From contig CAJOEH010000001.1 of NCBI GenBank assembly GCA_905233385.1, positions 1 through 64,000 on the forward strand: a DNA stretch of 64,000 nucleotides, written 5' to 3'. The translations under genes were made by a program, and so were the position numbers. The stretch is from an uncultured Oscillospiraceae bacterium (GTDB lineage: Bacteria > Bacillota > Clostridia > Oscillospirales > Oscillospiraceae). The first letter of the stretch is position 1. Every line of letters starts with the position of its first letter. Under the pieces are notes generated by a model. The model had not been told where the DNA came from and made no database searches. It saw nothing but the letters and a program-made list of their open reading frames with translations. Positions 15,817-23,657 of this stretch are shown here, in pieces.

Positions 15817-16779
15817 ATGCAATGGATTGAAGTGACCGTCCGCACCGCGCCGGAAGGGATCGACCTGCTGTGCGCGGAGCTGACCGAGGCGGGCTTTGAC
15901 AGCTTTATGGTGGACGACAGCGAACAGTTCGAACAGTTTTTGGAGGATTCCAAAGACTACTGGGACTACGTCGACGAAACGCTTGCGCAGAAGATGCGGA
16001 ACGTCTCGCAGGTGCGCCTGTATCTTGAGGAAGAAACCGCGCAGGCGCAGCTCGATGAACTGCGCTCCCTGCTGGAAGCCCTGCCCGCCCGCTATCCCGC
16101 CTGCGATTTCGGACCTCTGACGATCGCGCTGGAGGACGTTCCCGACGAGGACTGGGAAAACTCCTGGAAAGCTGGCTACCGTCCCCTGCCGATCGGCGAA
16201 AAGCTGCTGATCGTCCCGCAGTGGATGACCGTGGACGACACGCAGGGCAGACTGCCCGTGATCCTCGATCTCGGGCTGACCTTCGGCACGGGAGAGCACG
16301 CCTCCACGCGGATGTGCCTGTGCGCACTGGAGGAACTGATCTCCGGCGGCGAGCGCGTGGCCGACCTCGGCAGCGGCAGCGGCATCCTCTCGATCGCCGC
16401 GCTCCGCCTCGGCGCAAAGAGCGCCGTCGGCATCGACGTCGACCCCGCCGCGGAGCATATCGCCCGCGAAAACGCCGCGCGCAACGGCTTCGGCGCGGAC
16501 CGTTTCTCCGCCTGCACCGGCAACGTGATCACCGACCGCGCGCGGATGGAAGAACTCGCTGCAGGGCGTTACGACGTCGTGTGCGCCAACATCGTCGCCG
16601 GCGTGATCGTGCAGCTTCTGCCGGTCGTGCCGAACTTCCTCAAGCCAAACGGCGTCTTCCTCTGCTCCGGCATCCTGAACGAGCGCGAGCAGGAGGTGCG
16701 CGGCGCGATCGCCGCCGCCGGTCTGACCGTTATCGCGCAGCGGCGCGAGGACGGCTGGAGCTGTCTGCTCGCAAAATAA
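15817..16779 (+). CDS. prmA: Ribosomal protein L11 methyltransferase
   Basis: This 320-residue SAM-dependent enzyme trimethylates L11. The N-terminal L11-recognition domain spans about 1-130 and contains DWENSWKAGYRPLPIG. The Rossmann methyltransferase part has FGTGEHASTRMCL, motif I DLGSGSGIL near residue 190, GIDVDP, and the CANIVAGVI motif in place of the usual NPP. TGGAGGAG at 15804-15811 fixes ATG 15817 rather than the in-frame upstream codons. Confidence 0.93.
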   Translation: MQWIEVTVRTAPEGIDLLCAELTEAGFDSFMVDDSEQFEQFLEDSKDYWDYVDETLAQKMRNVSQVRLYLEEETAQAQLDELRSLLEALPARYPACDFGPLTIALEDVPDEDWENSWKAGYRPLPIGEKLLIVPQWMTVDDTQGRLPVILDLGLTFGTGEHASTRMCLCALEELISGGERVADLGSGSGILSIAALRLGAKSAVGIDVDPAAEHIARENAARNGFGADRFSACTGNVITDRARMEELAAGRYDVVCANIVAGVIVQLLPVVPNFLKPNGVFLCSGILNEREQEVRGAIAAAGLTVIAQRREDGWSCLLAK

Positions 16780-16797
16780 ACAGAAAGGAGTGCGCGT

Positions 16798-17814
16798 ATG
16801 CATATCTCCTACCGCAATAAAATACTGCTCAAGAAGCTGCTGCGCGTACTGCTCATCCTGCTCGCGGTCGCGCTGGTCGCCGGCATCCTGCTCGTCATCT
16901 ATCTTGAGCCCTTCCTCGTCTACGACCGCGACGGCGCGCATCTGGACATGGACGGCACGATGATGCAGGTCGCCACGCCGAACGAGCCCGCCGCAGCGCG
17001 GCCCGTGATCGACAACCCGCAGATCGTCTATACCTCCGGCGCGGCCATGAACAAGACCATCCAGGAAATGGGCGGCTACTATATCACGACCGCCATGCTC
17101 CAGGATCCCGACGCGGTGTTCGAGGAGATCAAGCAGATCGAAGAGCCCTGCGCCGTGATGATCCAGCTCAAGAGTCGTTTCGGCAATTTCTATTATTCCT
17201 CCTCGATCTCCGGCTCGCAGAAGGCGGACGTCAAGATCTCGGTCATCGACCAGATGATCACCTACCTGTCCAACAAGGGCTTCTACCTGATCGCGGAGAT
17301 CCCGGCGTTCAGCGACCCGGTCTTCGCGCTCGATCACCAGGAGTGCGGCCTGCCGATGGCGGGCGGTTACCTGTGGATGGACGAATACGGCTGCTACTGG
17401 CTCGATCCGGCGGACGAGGAAGTGCTTTCCTATCTTTCGCAGATCGCGCGCGAGCTCGTCGGCCGCGGCTTCCATGAGGTCGCCTTCTCCGAGTACCGTT
17501 TCCCCGACACCAACAGCATCTCCTACTACTCCGAAAAAACGCGCAGCGAGGTCATTGCCGACTCCGTCGCGCAGCTCACGTCCAACTTCGCCGGCTCCGC
17601 GACGGTCATCTCCTTCGTCTCCTCAGCGGACGATTTCCCGGTGGAATCCTGCACGGGCAGGATGTACGTCAAGGACGTCGCCGGCTCGAAGGTCACGCAT
17701 TATCAGCAGACCTACGGCGCGGCGGGCACGCTGACGGAGATCGTCTACGTCGTCAATTCCCGCGACACCCGCTTTGAAGATCAGGCGGTGCTGCGTCCGC
17801 TGATCGCGGATTAA
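16798..17814 (+). CDS. Membrane-anchored putative glycoside hydrolase-like protein (DUF4015 type)
   Basis: This 338-residue protein has one N-terminal transmembrane helix (about 12-38) and an extracytoplasmic domain. The order GGYYITTAML, then YLSNKGFYLIAEIPAFSDPVFA, then GGYLWMDEYGCYWLDP, then GFHEVAFSEYRFPD follows the DUF4015 TIM-barrel pattern (IQFDYIRFP in better-known members), a family only tentatively called glycosyl hydrolases. It is 18 nt downstream of prmA with AGAAAGGAG before the start. The catalytic assignment is inference. Confidence 0.68.
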   Translation: MHISYRNKILLKKLLRVLLILLAVALVAGILLVIYLEPFLVYDRDGAHLDMDGTMMQVATPNEPAAARPVIDNPQIVYTSGAAMNKTIQEMGGYYITTAMLQDPDAVFEEIKQIEEPCAVMIQLKSRFGNFYYSSSISGSQKADVKISVIDQMITYLSNKGFYLIAEIPAFSDPVFALDHQECGLPMAGGYLWMDEYGCYWLDPADEEVLSYLSQIARELVGRGFHEVAFSEYRFPDTNSISYYSEKTRSEVIADSVAQLTSNFAGSATVISFVSSADDFPVESCTGRMYVKDVAGSKVTHYQQTYGAAGTLTEIVYVVNSRDTRFEDQAVLRPLIAD

Positions 17815-17841
17815 AATATTGATTCGAAGGAGTTATCAACC

Positions 17842-18765
17842 TTGTCTCCTGTATTAACGCATGCCGCGGAGCAAGCGGCGTTCTGGCCGCGGGTCGGCGA
17901 GGCCGCGCTGGACGGGCTCAAGGACGGCCTGTGGAGCATTCCGATCCTCTTTGTCGCCTACCTGCTCATGGAGCTTTTGGAGCGCAGCAAGCGCTTCAAC
18001 GAGAGCATCCTGCACGGCTATTCCCGCAAGGCGGGCCCCTTCCTCGGCGGTCTGTTGGGCGTCGTGCCGCAGTGCGGCATCTCCGGCGCGGCCGCGACCC
18101 TCTTCTCCACCGGCTCGATCACCGTCGGCACGATGCTGGCCGTTTTCTTCGCCACCTCGGATGAAATGCTGCCGGTCATGCTCTCGTCCCTGACGGAGGG
18201 AGTTTCCCTCTCTGCGGTCAAAATCGTCTATATCCTGCTCGCGAAAGCGGCCTTCGGCATCGTGCTCGGCTATCTCGCCGACCTTCTGCTGCTGCGCAGA
18301 CTGCGGTCGCAGAAGGATATCCACAGCTTCTGCGAGCGCGAGCATTGCTCCTGCGACGAGGAGGAAGGCAGCGTCTTCCTTTCGGCGCTGAAGCACACGG
18401 TCAAAATCGCGATCATGCTGATCGCCGTCAATTTCGCCCTGAATCTGCTCTTTTCCTTCATCGGCGTGGAGCGGCTCTCCGGCTCGATTCTCGGCAAGCC
18501 GATCGTCGGCCCGCTGCTCGTCGGCCTGTTCGGGCTGATCCCCAACTGCTCCGTCTCCGTCGTCATCACGAGGTCGTACCTGTACGGCGTGTTCGGGATC
18601 GGATGCCTGTTCGCGGGTCTGCTTGCCAACGCGGGCATCGGCCTTCTGGTCCTGCTGCGCAGCAACAAAAACCACAAGGAAAACGCGATCATCATCGCGA
18701 CGCTGTACGCTTTGAGCGCTCTGGCCGGCATCCTACTCGACGCCGCCGGCCGCCTGTTTTTCTAA
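17842..18765 (+). CDS. Putative manganese transporter (formerly annotated arsenic efflux), 8-10 TM
   Basis: This 307-residue membrane protein has two homologous halves marked by repeated GLLGVVPQCGISGAAATLFSTG and VGLFGLIPNCSVSVVITRSY. This PQC/PNC paired motif belongs to a family of putative Mn exporters once called arsenic efflux proteins. A Cys/His-rich loop (FCEREHCSCDEEEG) sits between the halves. The start is TTG at 17842, with AAGGAG at 17827-17832; no ATG fits. It is third in the prmA operon. Confidence 0.75.
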   Translation: MSPVLTHAAEQAAFWPRVGEAALDGLKDGLWSIPILFVAYLLMELLERSKRFNESILHGYSRKAGPFLGGLLGVVPQCGISGAAATLFSTGSITVGTMLAVFFATSDEMLPVMLSSLTEGVSLSAVKIVYILLAKAAFGIVLGYLADLLLLRRLRSQKDIHSFCEREHCSCDEEEGSVFLSALKHTVKIAIMLIAVNFALNLLFSFIGVERLSGSILGKPIVGPLLVGLFGLIPNCSVSVVITRSYLYGVFGIGCLFAGLLANAGIGLLVLLRSNKNHKENAIIIATLYALSALAGILLDAAGRLFF

Positions 18766-18777
18766 CACATACTAAAA

Positions 18778-18801
18778 CGCCGGCCGTTTTCACGGCCGGC
18801 G
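18778..18801. terminator. Bidirectional terminator
   Basis: CGCCGGCCG pairs with CGGCCGGCG across a short loop, between the Mn transporter gene and the convergent anti-sigma gene, with ACTAAAA and TTTTAGT further out also complementary. Confidence 0.8.
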
Positions 18802-18818
18802 TTGCAATAATTTTAGTA

Positions 18819-19955
18819 TCAGTAGTAATCGCCGCCGAGGAGCTCGCCGGTGTAGTAGTCCACGTAGAATTCCATCTTGGAGTCGAACTCTTCTACCCCT
18901 TTGCTCTCATAGGTCAGCACCCACGCGAGGCGGGTCACGTCGCTGGCGACCGCGTCGCCGTCTGTCGGGAACTTGTCGGTAAACATCCAGTTCGGCAGTA
19001 CGATCTTGACCTCCGCGCCCGTCAGCTCCATATTCTCCGGCGCTCTCCCGGCGGCCTGCAGGACTGCCTCCGCCTGCGCCTGCGTCAGGGGAACGTCCCC
19101 CTCCTCGTGGTCGTCGAGTAGGGGCACGTAAAACACGACCAGATTGTCGAGCTTTCCGGAGACGGGATTGATGGAAAGCCGCACCATCTCATATTCGTTG
19201 AAGAAGCCCTCCAGCGGCTCGTTGCAGAATTCGTACGTCCAGAACTGCTCGTCGTACTTCGTGCAGCCGTAATAGGCATAGCCCTGCGGCACGGGCAGGG
19301 ATTCGTACAGAGACAGGGCCAGCTCGCAGACTTCCTCCTCCGTCTTGCAGACAGGCTCACCCTCGCCGTACACCCATTGGATGTCGCTCAGACCGATCAG
19401 GTAGCCGCTCTGCGCGTCAAAGGTGATCCGAATATCGCTGTGCCCGATGAGATAGCCGCTTTGCTCTTCAAGGGTAAGCGCGGTCGGCGCTGCATTCGTC
19501 GAGAAGGAGACGACCGCCTCCTCCCGGTCCCAGCCCATATGCTTCTGCCGGATGACCGTCATCCGGCTCGTGTCGGCGTCCGTCAGGCCGAGCATTTGCA
19601 GCAGATCGACCGCCTTTCGGGCGAACGCCTCGTCCGAGGTATCCTCCTGCGCGGCAGTCGCCGTGGGAATGTCCTCCTGAAGATAGGTTTCGGTCGTGTG
19701 AACATCGTAATAGCCGTTGCCGGACGGATATGTCTTCGGCTCCGGCAGCGACCATTTCAAATACGCCGCGACCCCGGCGGCGCTCACCGCTGCGAGGAGC
19801 GCGATACACGCCGCGATCAGTAGGACCCTCCGCGCCACGGGGCGTTTGCTTTGCGCAGTGTTCTCCGCCCGGGCTTTGATGGTTCGGAGCATCCGTTCTT
19901 CCGTTTCTGCGTCCGGAAGGATCGCATCATACGCCTGCTTGATCTTATCCTTCAT
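18819..19955 (-). CDS. Membrane-anchored probable anti-sigma factor
   Basis: This 378-residue protein has a cytoplasmic N-terminus (MKDKIKQAYDAILPDAETEERML), one transmembrane helix at about 45-65 (VLLIAACIALLAAVSAAGVAAYL) and a large extracytoplasmic region with no domain I can name. The short N-terminal helix, the single TM segment and the coupling to an ECF sigma gene (start inside the sigma 3' end) point to an anti-sigma role. The extracellular part holds a 17-residue tandem duplication, QSGYLIGHSDI... then QSGYLIGLSDI.... The ATG at 19953-19955 was chosen over an upstream in-frame start because GGAGG precedes it. Confidence 0.7.
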   Translation of the reverse strand: MKDKIKQAYDAILPDAETEERMLRTIKARAENTAQSKRPVARRVLLIAACIALLAAVSAAGVAAYLKWSLPEPKTYPSGNGYYDVHTTETYLQEDIPTATAAQEDTSDEAFARKAVDLLQMLGLTDADTSRMTVIRQKHMGWDREEAVVSFSTNAAPTALTLEEQSGYLIGHSDIRITFDAQSGYLIGLSDIQWVYGEGEPVCKTEEEVCELALSLYESLPVPQGYAYYGCTKYDEQFWTYEFCNEPLEGFFNEYEMVRLSINPVSGKLDNLVVFYVPLLDDHEEGDVPLTQAQAEAVLQAAGRAPENMELTGAEVKIVLPNWMFTDKFPTDGDAVASDVTRLAWVLTYESKGVEEFDSKMEFYVDYYTGELLGGDYY

Positions 19956-20424
19956 CCTTATAACCTCCAATTCTCGCTTTCAGCGTCAGACGCGCGCGGC
20001 GCAGATCGCTTCGCACGGTGCTTTCCCGCCGGCGCAGTATCGCGGCGATCTCCGCGCAGGAATAGCCCTCGTAATAGTGCAGATAGACCGCGGTCTTCTG
20101 CTGATCCGGCAGCGACTGTATCGCGGACAGCAGCTCCGTCTTTTCATCTGTCGCTGCGGGCAGCTCTCCCGCCTGCTCCAGCGAAACGTTTTTACGGCGC
20201 GCGCGTTTCAGTTCGTCCTTGCAGACGTTCCTTGCGGTCACGATGAGCCACGCTTTTTCGTGGTTTTTGTCGGCGAAGCTTCTGCTGCTTTCGATGTAAC
20301 GCAGGAAGGTGTCCTCTACCGCGTCCTCCGTGTCCGCAGGATTCAAAAAGTAGGAATAGCAGATATTCCAAACGGTTTTGCGGTGTCTGGCGTAGCATTC
20401 CGTCAGTTCTTGCATCGTTCTCAT
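19945..20424 (-). CDS. ECF-type RNA polymerase sigma factor
   Basis: This 159-residue protein contains region 2 (CYARHRKTVWNICYSYFLNPADTEDAVEDTFL) and region 4 with an HTH (QKTAVYLHYYEGYSCAEIAAILRRRESTVRSDLRRAR). It directs RNA polymerase to a small regulon and is probably held by the downstream membrane protein. ATG 20422-20424 is preceded by AAGGAGGA. A possible autoregulated ECF promoter is at 20445-20474. The inducing signal is unknown. Confidence 0.9.
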   Translation of the reverse strand: MRTMQELTECYARHRKTVWNICYSYFLNPADTEDAVEDTFLRYIESSRSFADKNHEKAWLIVTARNVCKDELKRARRKNVSLEQAGELPAATDEKTELLSAIQSLPDQQKTAVYLHYYEGYSCAEIAAILRRRESTVRSDLRRARLTLKARIGGYKDEG

Positions 20425-20444
20425 TTGTGTTCCTCCTTCGCATA

Positions 20445-20474
20445 CTACACGATTCACGCGAAGAAAATGTTGCA
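20445..20474 (-). promoter_or_regulatory. Possible ECF-type autoregulatory promoter
   Basis: On the minus strand TGCAAC (20469-20474), 17 nt, CGTGTAG (20445-20451). The AAC-type -35 and CGT-type -10 resemble ECF rather than sigma-A elements. Confidence 0.45.
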
Positions 20475-20483
20475 TCTTGTACG

Positions 20484-20516
20484 AAAAAACGTGCCGGAGC
20501 GTTCTGCTCCGGCACG
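20484..20516 (-). terminator. Intrinsic terminator of murI
   Basis: On the minus strand CGTGCCGGAGC pairs with GCTCCGGCACG, followed by TTTTTTCG. It also insulates the sigma operon. Confidence 0.85.
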
Positions 20517-20529
20517 ACGTCAGGCAATT

Positions 20530-21297
20530 CTATTCTGCGGAGAGCAGCCGTTCGCAAAGGCGCATGATCTCCGGCGTGGGCAGGCTGTTGGTCAGCTCCA
20601 CCTTCCCCGGCGAACCTGCGCGGAGCAGGCCCGCCTCTAAAAGGCGGCGCTTCGTCTCCTTTGCCGTGCCGTCCGCGCCGTCCAAAATCTCAGGCGTTTC
20701 TCCGACGACCGCGCGGATCGCGCCGCGCAGGAAGGGATAATGCGTGCAGCCGAGCACCACGGCGTCGGGCGTTTCGGTGAGGCAGTCTTTGAGTTCCTCC
20801 CGCAGCGCGGCCTCGACCGCAGAGCCTTGCAGCTCGCCGCGCTCGACGAACTCCACCAGTCCGGGGCACGGGCACTTTACGATGTCGCACTGCTGCGCGA
20901 AGCGCTCCATGAGGGCCGCGAATTTTCGCTCCCGGAGCGTCGCCTCCGTCGCCATGACAAGGATCCGCCCCGCGGGATAATGCGTCACGGCGAGCTTTAA
21001 CGCCGGCTCGATGCCGATGATGATCTTGTTCGGATACTGCGCCCGCAAATCGTTGATCGCCGCGCTCGTCGCCGTGTTGCACGCCACGACCAGCGCCTTG
21101 CACCCGCGGGCAAAGAGGTCCTCCGCGTGGCGGAGGGTCATCGCACGGATCTCCTCGGTGGGCTTGCCGCCGTAGGGCGCGTTGGCGGAATCGCCGAAGT
21201 AGAGAAAGTTCTCCTCCGGCAGGACGCGGATGAGCTCCCGCAGGACGCTCAGGCCGCCCAGGCCCGAGTCAAAGACCGCGATCGGTCGGTTGTTCAC
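20530..21297 (-). CDS. murI: Glutamate racemase
   Basis: This 255-residue enzyme makes D-glutamate for peptidoglycan. It opens with NNRPIAVFDSGLGGLSVL; the two catalytic cysteines are in VACNTATSAA (near residue 73) and LGCTHYPFL (near residue 184), and FGDSANAPYG is present. I chose GTG 21295-21297, where the family begins, after GGGAGG. The promoter at 21330-21357 would start transcription near 21323, which excludes the farther upstream ATG codons. Confidence 0.93.
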   Translation of the reverse strand: MNNRPIAVFDSGLGGLSVLRELIRVLPEENFLYFGDSANAPYGGKPTEEIRAMTLRHAEDLFARGCKALVVACNTATSAAINDLRAQYPNKIIIGIEPALKLAVTHYPAGRILVMATEATLRERKFAALMERFAQQCDIVKCPCPGLVEFVERGELQGSAVEAALREELKDCLTETPDAVVLGCTHYPFLRGAIRAVVGETPEILDGADGTAKETKRRLLEAGLLRAGSPGKVELTNSLPTPEIMRLCERLLSAE

Positions 21298-21329
21298 GCG
21301 CCGCGCCTCCCTTCGTTTCATCTTCTGCA

Positions 21330-21357
21330 ATCATACCACATTTTTGACGCTTTGCAA
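21330..21357 (-). promoter_or_regulatory. Promoter of murI
   Basis: On the minus strand TTGCAA (21352-21357), 16 nt, TATGAT (21330-21335). It is divergent from the infC promoter. Confidence 0.65.
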
Positions 21358-21390
21358 AGCAAAAATGCGGAAAAAGTCTGCAAAAAACAC

Positions 21391-21419
21391 TTGACAACCG
21401 CTTTTCCCGATGCTATACT
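21391..21419 (+). promoter_or_regulatory. Consensus promoter of infC-rpmI-rplT
   Basis: TTGACA at 21391-21396, exactly 17 nt, TATACT at 21414-21419. Transcription should begin near 21426, leaving a leader of about 150 nt. Confidence 0.85.
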
Positions 21420-21425
21420 ATTTAA

Positions 21426-21574
21426 GCAAAACAAAGAAGGTCGGCAGCCCCGTCCTCACCTTCAGCGAAAGCGAAGAGGTCGAACATCGAAATTCTCGCG
21501 CGATTTCTGCGCGTTTCGGTAGCGGGTGCTGTTGGCATCCGCATTTTTTGTCGTGAAAACGGAGGTGCATTCAC
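21426..21574 (+). promoter_or_regulatory. infC operon leader with intrinsic attenuator (L20-leader-like)
   Basis: The untranslated leader contains a hairpin GCGGGTGC-TGTTG-GCATCCGC at about 21520-21541, followed directly by ATTTTTTG: a premature terminator 24 nt before the infC start. Upstream segments (AGGTCGGCAGCCCC..., GAAATTCTCGCGCG...GCGCGTTTC) can form competing helices. In Firmicutes, L20 represses infC-rpmI-rplT through such a leader. I infer the same here, without having matched the covariance model. Confidence 0.65.
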
Positions 21575-22093
21575 ATCGGCAAATTAGATCATCAGCTCAA
21601 CGAAGAGATCCAGGACAAGGAGATCCGCCTGATCGGCGCCGACGGGACCATGCTCGGCATTCTTCCCGTGGAGCAGGCGCTGGCGATGGCAGAGGAACAG
21701 GAGCTTGACCTCGTCAAGATCTCGCCCAACGCCGTTCCGCCGGTCTGCAAGATCATGGACTACGGAAAGTTCCGCTTCGACCAGCTCAAAAGGGAAAAGG
21801 AAGCAAAGAAAAATCAGCGCGTCGTGGAGATCAAAGAGATCCGTATGTCTCCCGGCATCGACACCAATGACCTGAACACCAAAATGCGCAGCGCGATCAA
21901 GTTCCTCAAGGAAGGCAATCGCGTTAAGGTCACCGTGCGCTTCCGCGGCCGTGAGATGGCACACACCGAGATCGGTGAAGAGCTTTTGATTCGATTTGGC
22001 GAAGGCTGCGCCGAAGTTTCCAACCTCGAAAAGAAACCCAAGCTCGACGGCAGACACATGTCCATCTTCCTGTCGCCGAAGAACGCAAAATAA
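21575..22093 (+). CDS. infC: Translation initiation factor IF-3 (non-AUG start)
   Basis: This 172-residue protein has the IF-3 N-domain (LNEEIQDKEIRLIGADGTMLGI, MDYGKFRFDQLKREKEAKKNQ) and C-domain (KEIRMSPGIDTNDL...VKVTVRFRGREMAH). IF-3 binds the 30S subunit and polices start-codon choice. Family alignment needs about 25 residues before the first internal Met; that stretch begins at ATC 21575-21577, nine nt after GGAGG (21561-21565). An in-frame ATT at 21569 is too close to the Shine-Dalgarno. Rare AUC/AUU/AUA starts are a known autoregulatory feature of infC. Confidence 0.9.
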   Translation: MGKLDHQLNEEIQDKEIRLIGADGTMLGILPVEQALAMAEEQELDLVKISPNAVPPVCKIMDYGKFRFDQLKREKEAKKNQRVVEIKEIRMSPGIDTNDLNTKMRSAIKFLKEGNRVKVTVRFRGREMAHTEIGEELLIRFGEGCAEVSNLEKKPKLDGRHMSIFLSPKNAK

Positions 22094-22111
22094 TTACAAA
22101 GGAGATCAATC

Positions 22112-22309
22112 ATGCCGAAACTCAAAACCCACAGCGGTGCAAAGAAGAGATTCAATCTCACCAAGACCGGTAAGGTCAAGAGAGCGCACGCTTTCAAGAG
22201 CCATATCCTCACCAAGAAGGACACCAAGCGCGGCCGTCGTCTGAGAAGCACGACTTACGCTGATGTCACCAATACGGACGCCATCAAAAAGATGATCCCG
22301 TACAAGTAA
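22112..22309 (+). CDS. rpmI: 50S ribosomal protein L35
   Basis: This 65-residue basic protein begins [24 protein letters not shown], the standard L35 signature. Between infC and rplT, with AAGGAGATCAATC before the ATG. Confidence 0.97.
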   Translation: MPKLKTHSGAKKRFNLTKTGKVKRAHAFKSHILTKKDTKRGRRLRSTTYADVTNTDAIKKMIPYK

Positions 22310-22329
22310 TCGGATAGGAGGATACAGAA

Positions 22330-22683
22330 ATGGCAAGAATTAAAGGCGCAATGATGACGCGCAAGAGAAGAAATAAGGTCCTGAAGCTTGCGAAGTCCTA
22401 CTGGGGCTCCAAGTCCACCCACTTCAAGATGGCGAAGCAGGCCGTCAAGAAGTCCGGCGTTTACGCATATATCGGCCGTAAGCAGAAGAAGCGCGATTTC
22501 CGCCGTCTGTGGATCGCCCGTATCTCCGCCGCCGTGAAGCCGTACGATATGAACTACTCCCGCTTCATGAACGGTCTGAAGAAGTCCGGCATCGAGATGA
22601 ACCGCAAGGCCCTCTCCGAGCTGGCCATCTCCGACAGCGCTGCGTTCGCGGCCCTCGTCGACACCGCCAAGAAGGCGCAGTAA
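22330..22683 (+). CDS. rplT: 50S ribosomal protein L20
   Basis: This 117-residue protein has the L20 start [29 protein letters not shown] and the [12 protein letters not shown]-type core. It binds 23S rRNA early in assembly and, in relatives, the infC leader. It is last in the operon, before a strong terminator. Confidence 0.97.
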   Translation: MARIKGAMMTRKRRNKVLKLAKSYWGSKSTHFKMAKQAVKKSGVYAYIGRKQKKRDFRRLWIARISAAVKPYDMNYSRFMNGLKKSGIEMNRKALSELAISDSAAFAALVDTAKKAQ

Positions 22684-22694
22684 TTGATTGATAA

Positions 22695-22727
22695 AGAGAG
22701 CGCACGTTTCGTGCGCTCTCTTTTTAT
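22695..22727 (+). terminator. Intrinsic terminator of infC-rpmI-rplT
   Basis: AGAGAGCGCAC pairs with GTGCGCTCTCT, followed by TTTTTAT. Confidence 0.9.
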
Positions 22728-22749
22728 ATCGTTCGGGAACGTCCCTTCC

Positions 22750-22970
22750 TGTCATTGCCCCGCATGGGGTAATCTGTCCGTCGCGGGTATGGGAATTGCA
22801 TCGTATTCCGCTCCGTCGTAGGGAGGCGTCCCCTGACGCCTCCGCGTCCTGATTGCAGACACACACAATTCGCGGAGGCATGTGGGCATGCCTCCCTACG
22901 GGATACCGTATTTCGGCGAAGTGTGCCATATCGATAGGCATGGATTGCCCGCATAAAGCGGGCAATGACA
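22750..22970. repeat. Intergenic inverted-end repeat, copy 3, with REPIN-like core
   Basis: The ends are TGTCATTGCC and GGCAATGACA; terminal hairpins are CCCC/GGGG on the left and GCCCGC/GCGGGC on the right. The core at 22818-22899 is described separately. It is adjacent to and about 95% identical in the body to copy 4, but the end hairpins differ. Confidence 0.88.
22818..22899. repeat. REPIN-like core (two inverted REP hairpins)
   Basis: GTAG (22818-22821) abuts hairpin GGAGGCGTC/GACGCCTCC. After a spacer of about 30 nt, hairpin GGAGGCATG/CATGCCTCC abuts CTAC (22896-22899). A 5' GTAG at the foot of a hairpin, in inverted pairs, is the layout of REP doublets processed by RAYT transposases. 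Equivalent cores are at 7030-7111, in copy 4, and at 42592-42676. Confidence 0.7.
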
Positions 22971-22994
22971 AGTTTTAACATAATCCTCTTATCC

Positions 22995-23218
22995 TGTCAT
23001 TACCCGGCTTGTCCGGGTAATCTGTCCGTCACAGGTATGGGATTTGCATCGTATTCCGCTCCGTCGTAGGGAGGCGTCCCCTGACGCCTCCGCGTCCTGA
23101 TTGCAGGCACACACAATTCGCGGAGGCATGTGGGCATGCCTCCCTACGGGATACCGTATTTCGGTGAAGTGTGCCATATCGATAGGCACGGATTGCCCGG
23201 ACAAGCCGGGCAATGACA
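22995..23218. repeat. Intergenic inverted-end repeat, copy 4, with REPIN-like core
   Basis: It is tandem with copy 3, separated by 24 bp. The left hairpin is ACCCGG/CCGGGT and the right GCCCGG/CCGGGC, both compensated relative to copy 3. The body matches copy 3 with few substitutions. Confidence 0.88.
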
Positions 23219-23241
23219 AAGTCGGGATTGCATAAAAAACG

Positions 23242-23280
23242 ACTCCAAAGCGCGAGGCGCTTCGGGGTCGTTTTTTTATT
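23242..23280. terminator. Terminator of the ribosomal super-operon
   Basis: On the minus strand ACGACCCCGAAGCGC pairs with GCGCTTTGGAGTCGT (one or two mismatches), followed by TTTTTTAT. It lies just past the rplQ stop and has an A-run on the other side. Confidence 0.85.
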
Positions 23281-23620
23281 ACACCAGCTCGATGATCGCC
23301 ATCTCCGCTGCGTCGCCGCGGCGGGGACCGATGCGGGTGACTCTGGTATAGCCGCCGTTGCGGTCGGCATACTTCGGAGCCACTTCCTTGAACAGCTTAT
23401 GTGCAACGTCTTCCTTGGTGATGAAAGCCAGCGCTCTGCGGTAGTTGGCCAGGTCGCCCTTCTTGCCGAGGGTGATCAGCTTCTCGACCACGGGCTGCAC
23501 TTCCTTCGCTCTGCAGAAAGTCGTTTCGAGCTTGCCGTTCTCCAGCAGGTCAGTGCTCAGCTGGCGAAGCATCGCCTTACGCTGATCGCTCGTTCTGCCG
23601 AGCTTACGGGATCCAAACAT
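23279..23620 (-). CDS. rplQ: 50S ribosomal protein L17
   Basis: This 113-residue protein opens [21 protein letters not shown], the L17 pattern (K.GR...HR.A..R.L). It is the last gene of the alpha operon, after rpoA. Confidence 0.96.
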   Translation of the reverse strand: MFGSRKLGRTSDQRKAMLRQLSTDLLENGKLETTFCRAKEVQPVVEKLITLGKKGDLANYRRALAFITKEDVAHKLFKEVAPKYADRNGGYTRVTRIGPRRGDAAEMAIIELV

Positions 23621-23657
23621 TCGTATATCCTCCTTCTTGAAAGGTAAAACGGGTTGC

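Noticed and set aside
15682-17475. Extension of the YmfF-like gene to about 1019 codons
   Set aside because: The extra part is antisense to prmA and the DUF4015-type gene, has no family likeness, and a good ribosome binding site and -10 precede the shorter start at 15681.
22735-23220. Small genes in the repeat region (open frames of 80-240 codons on both strands)
   Set aside because: The frames coincide with the two tandem repeat elements and their translations recur wherever the repeats occur, so they are by-products of the repeats.
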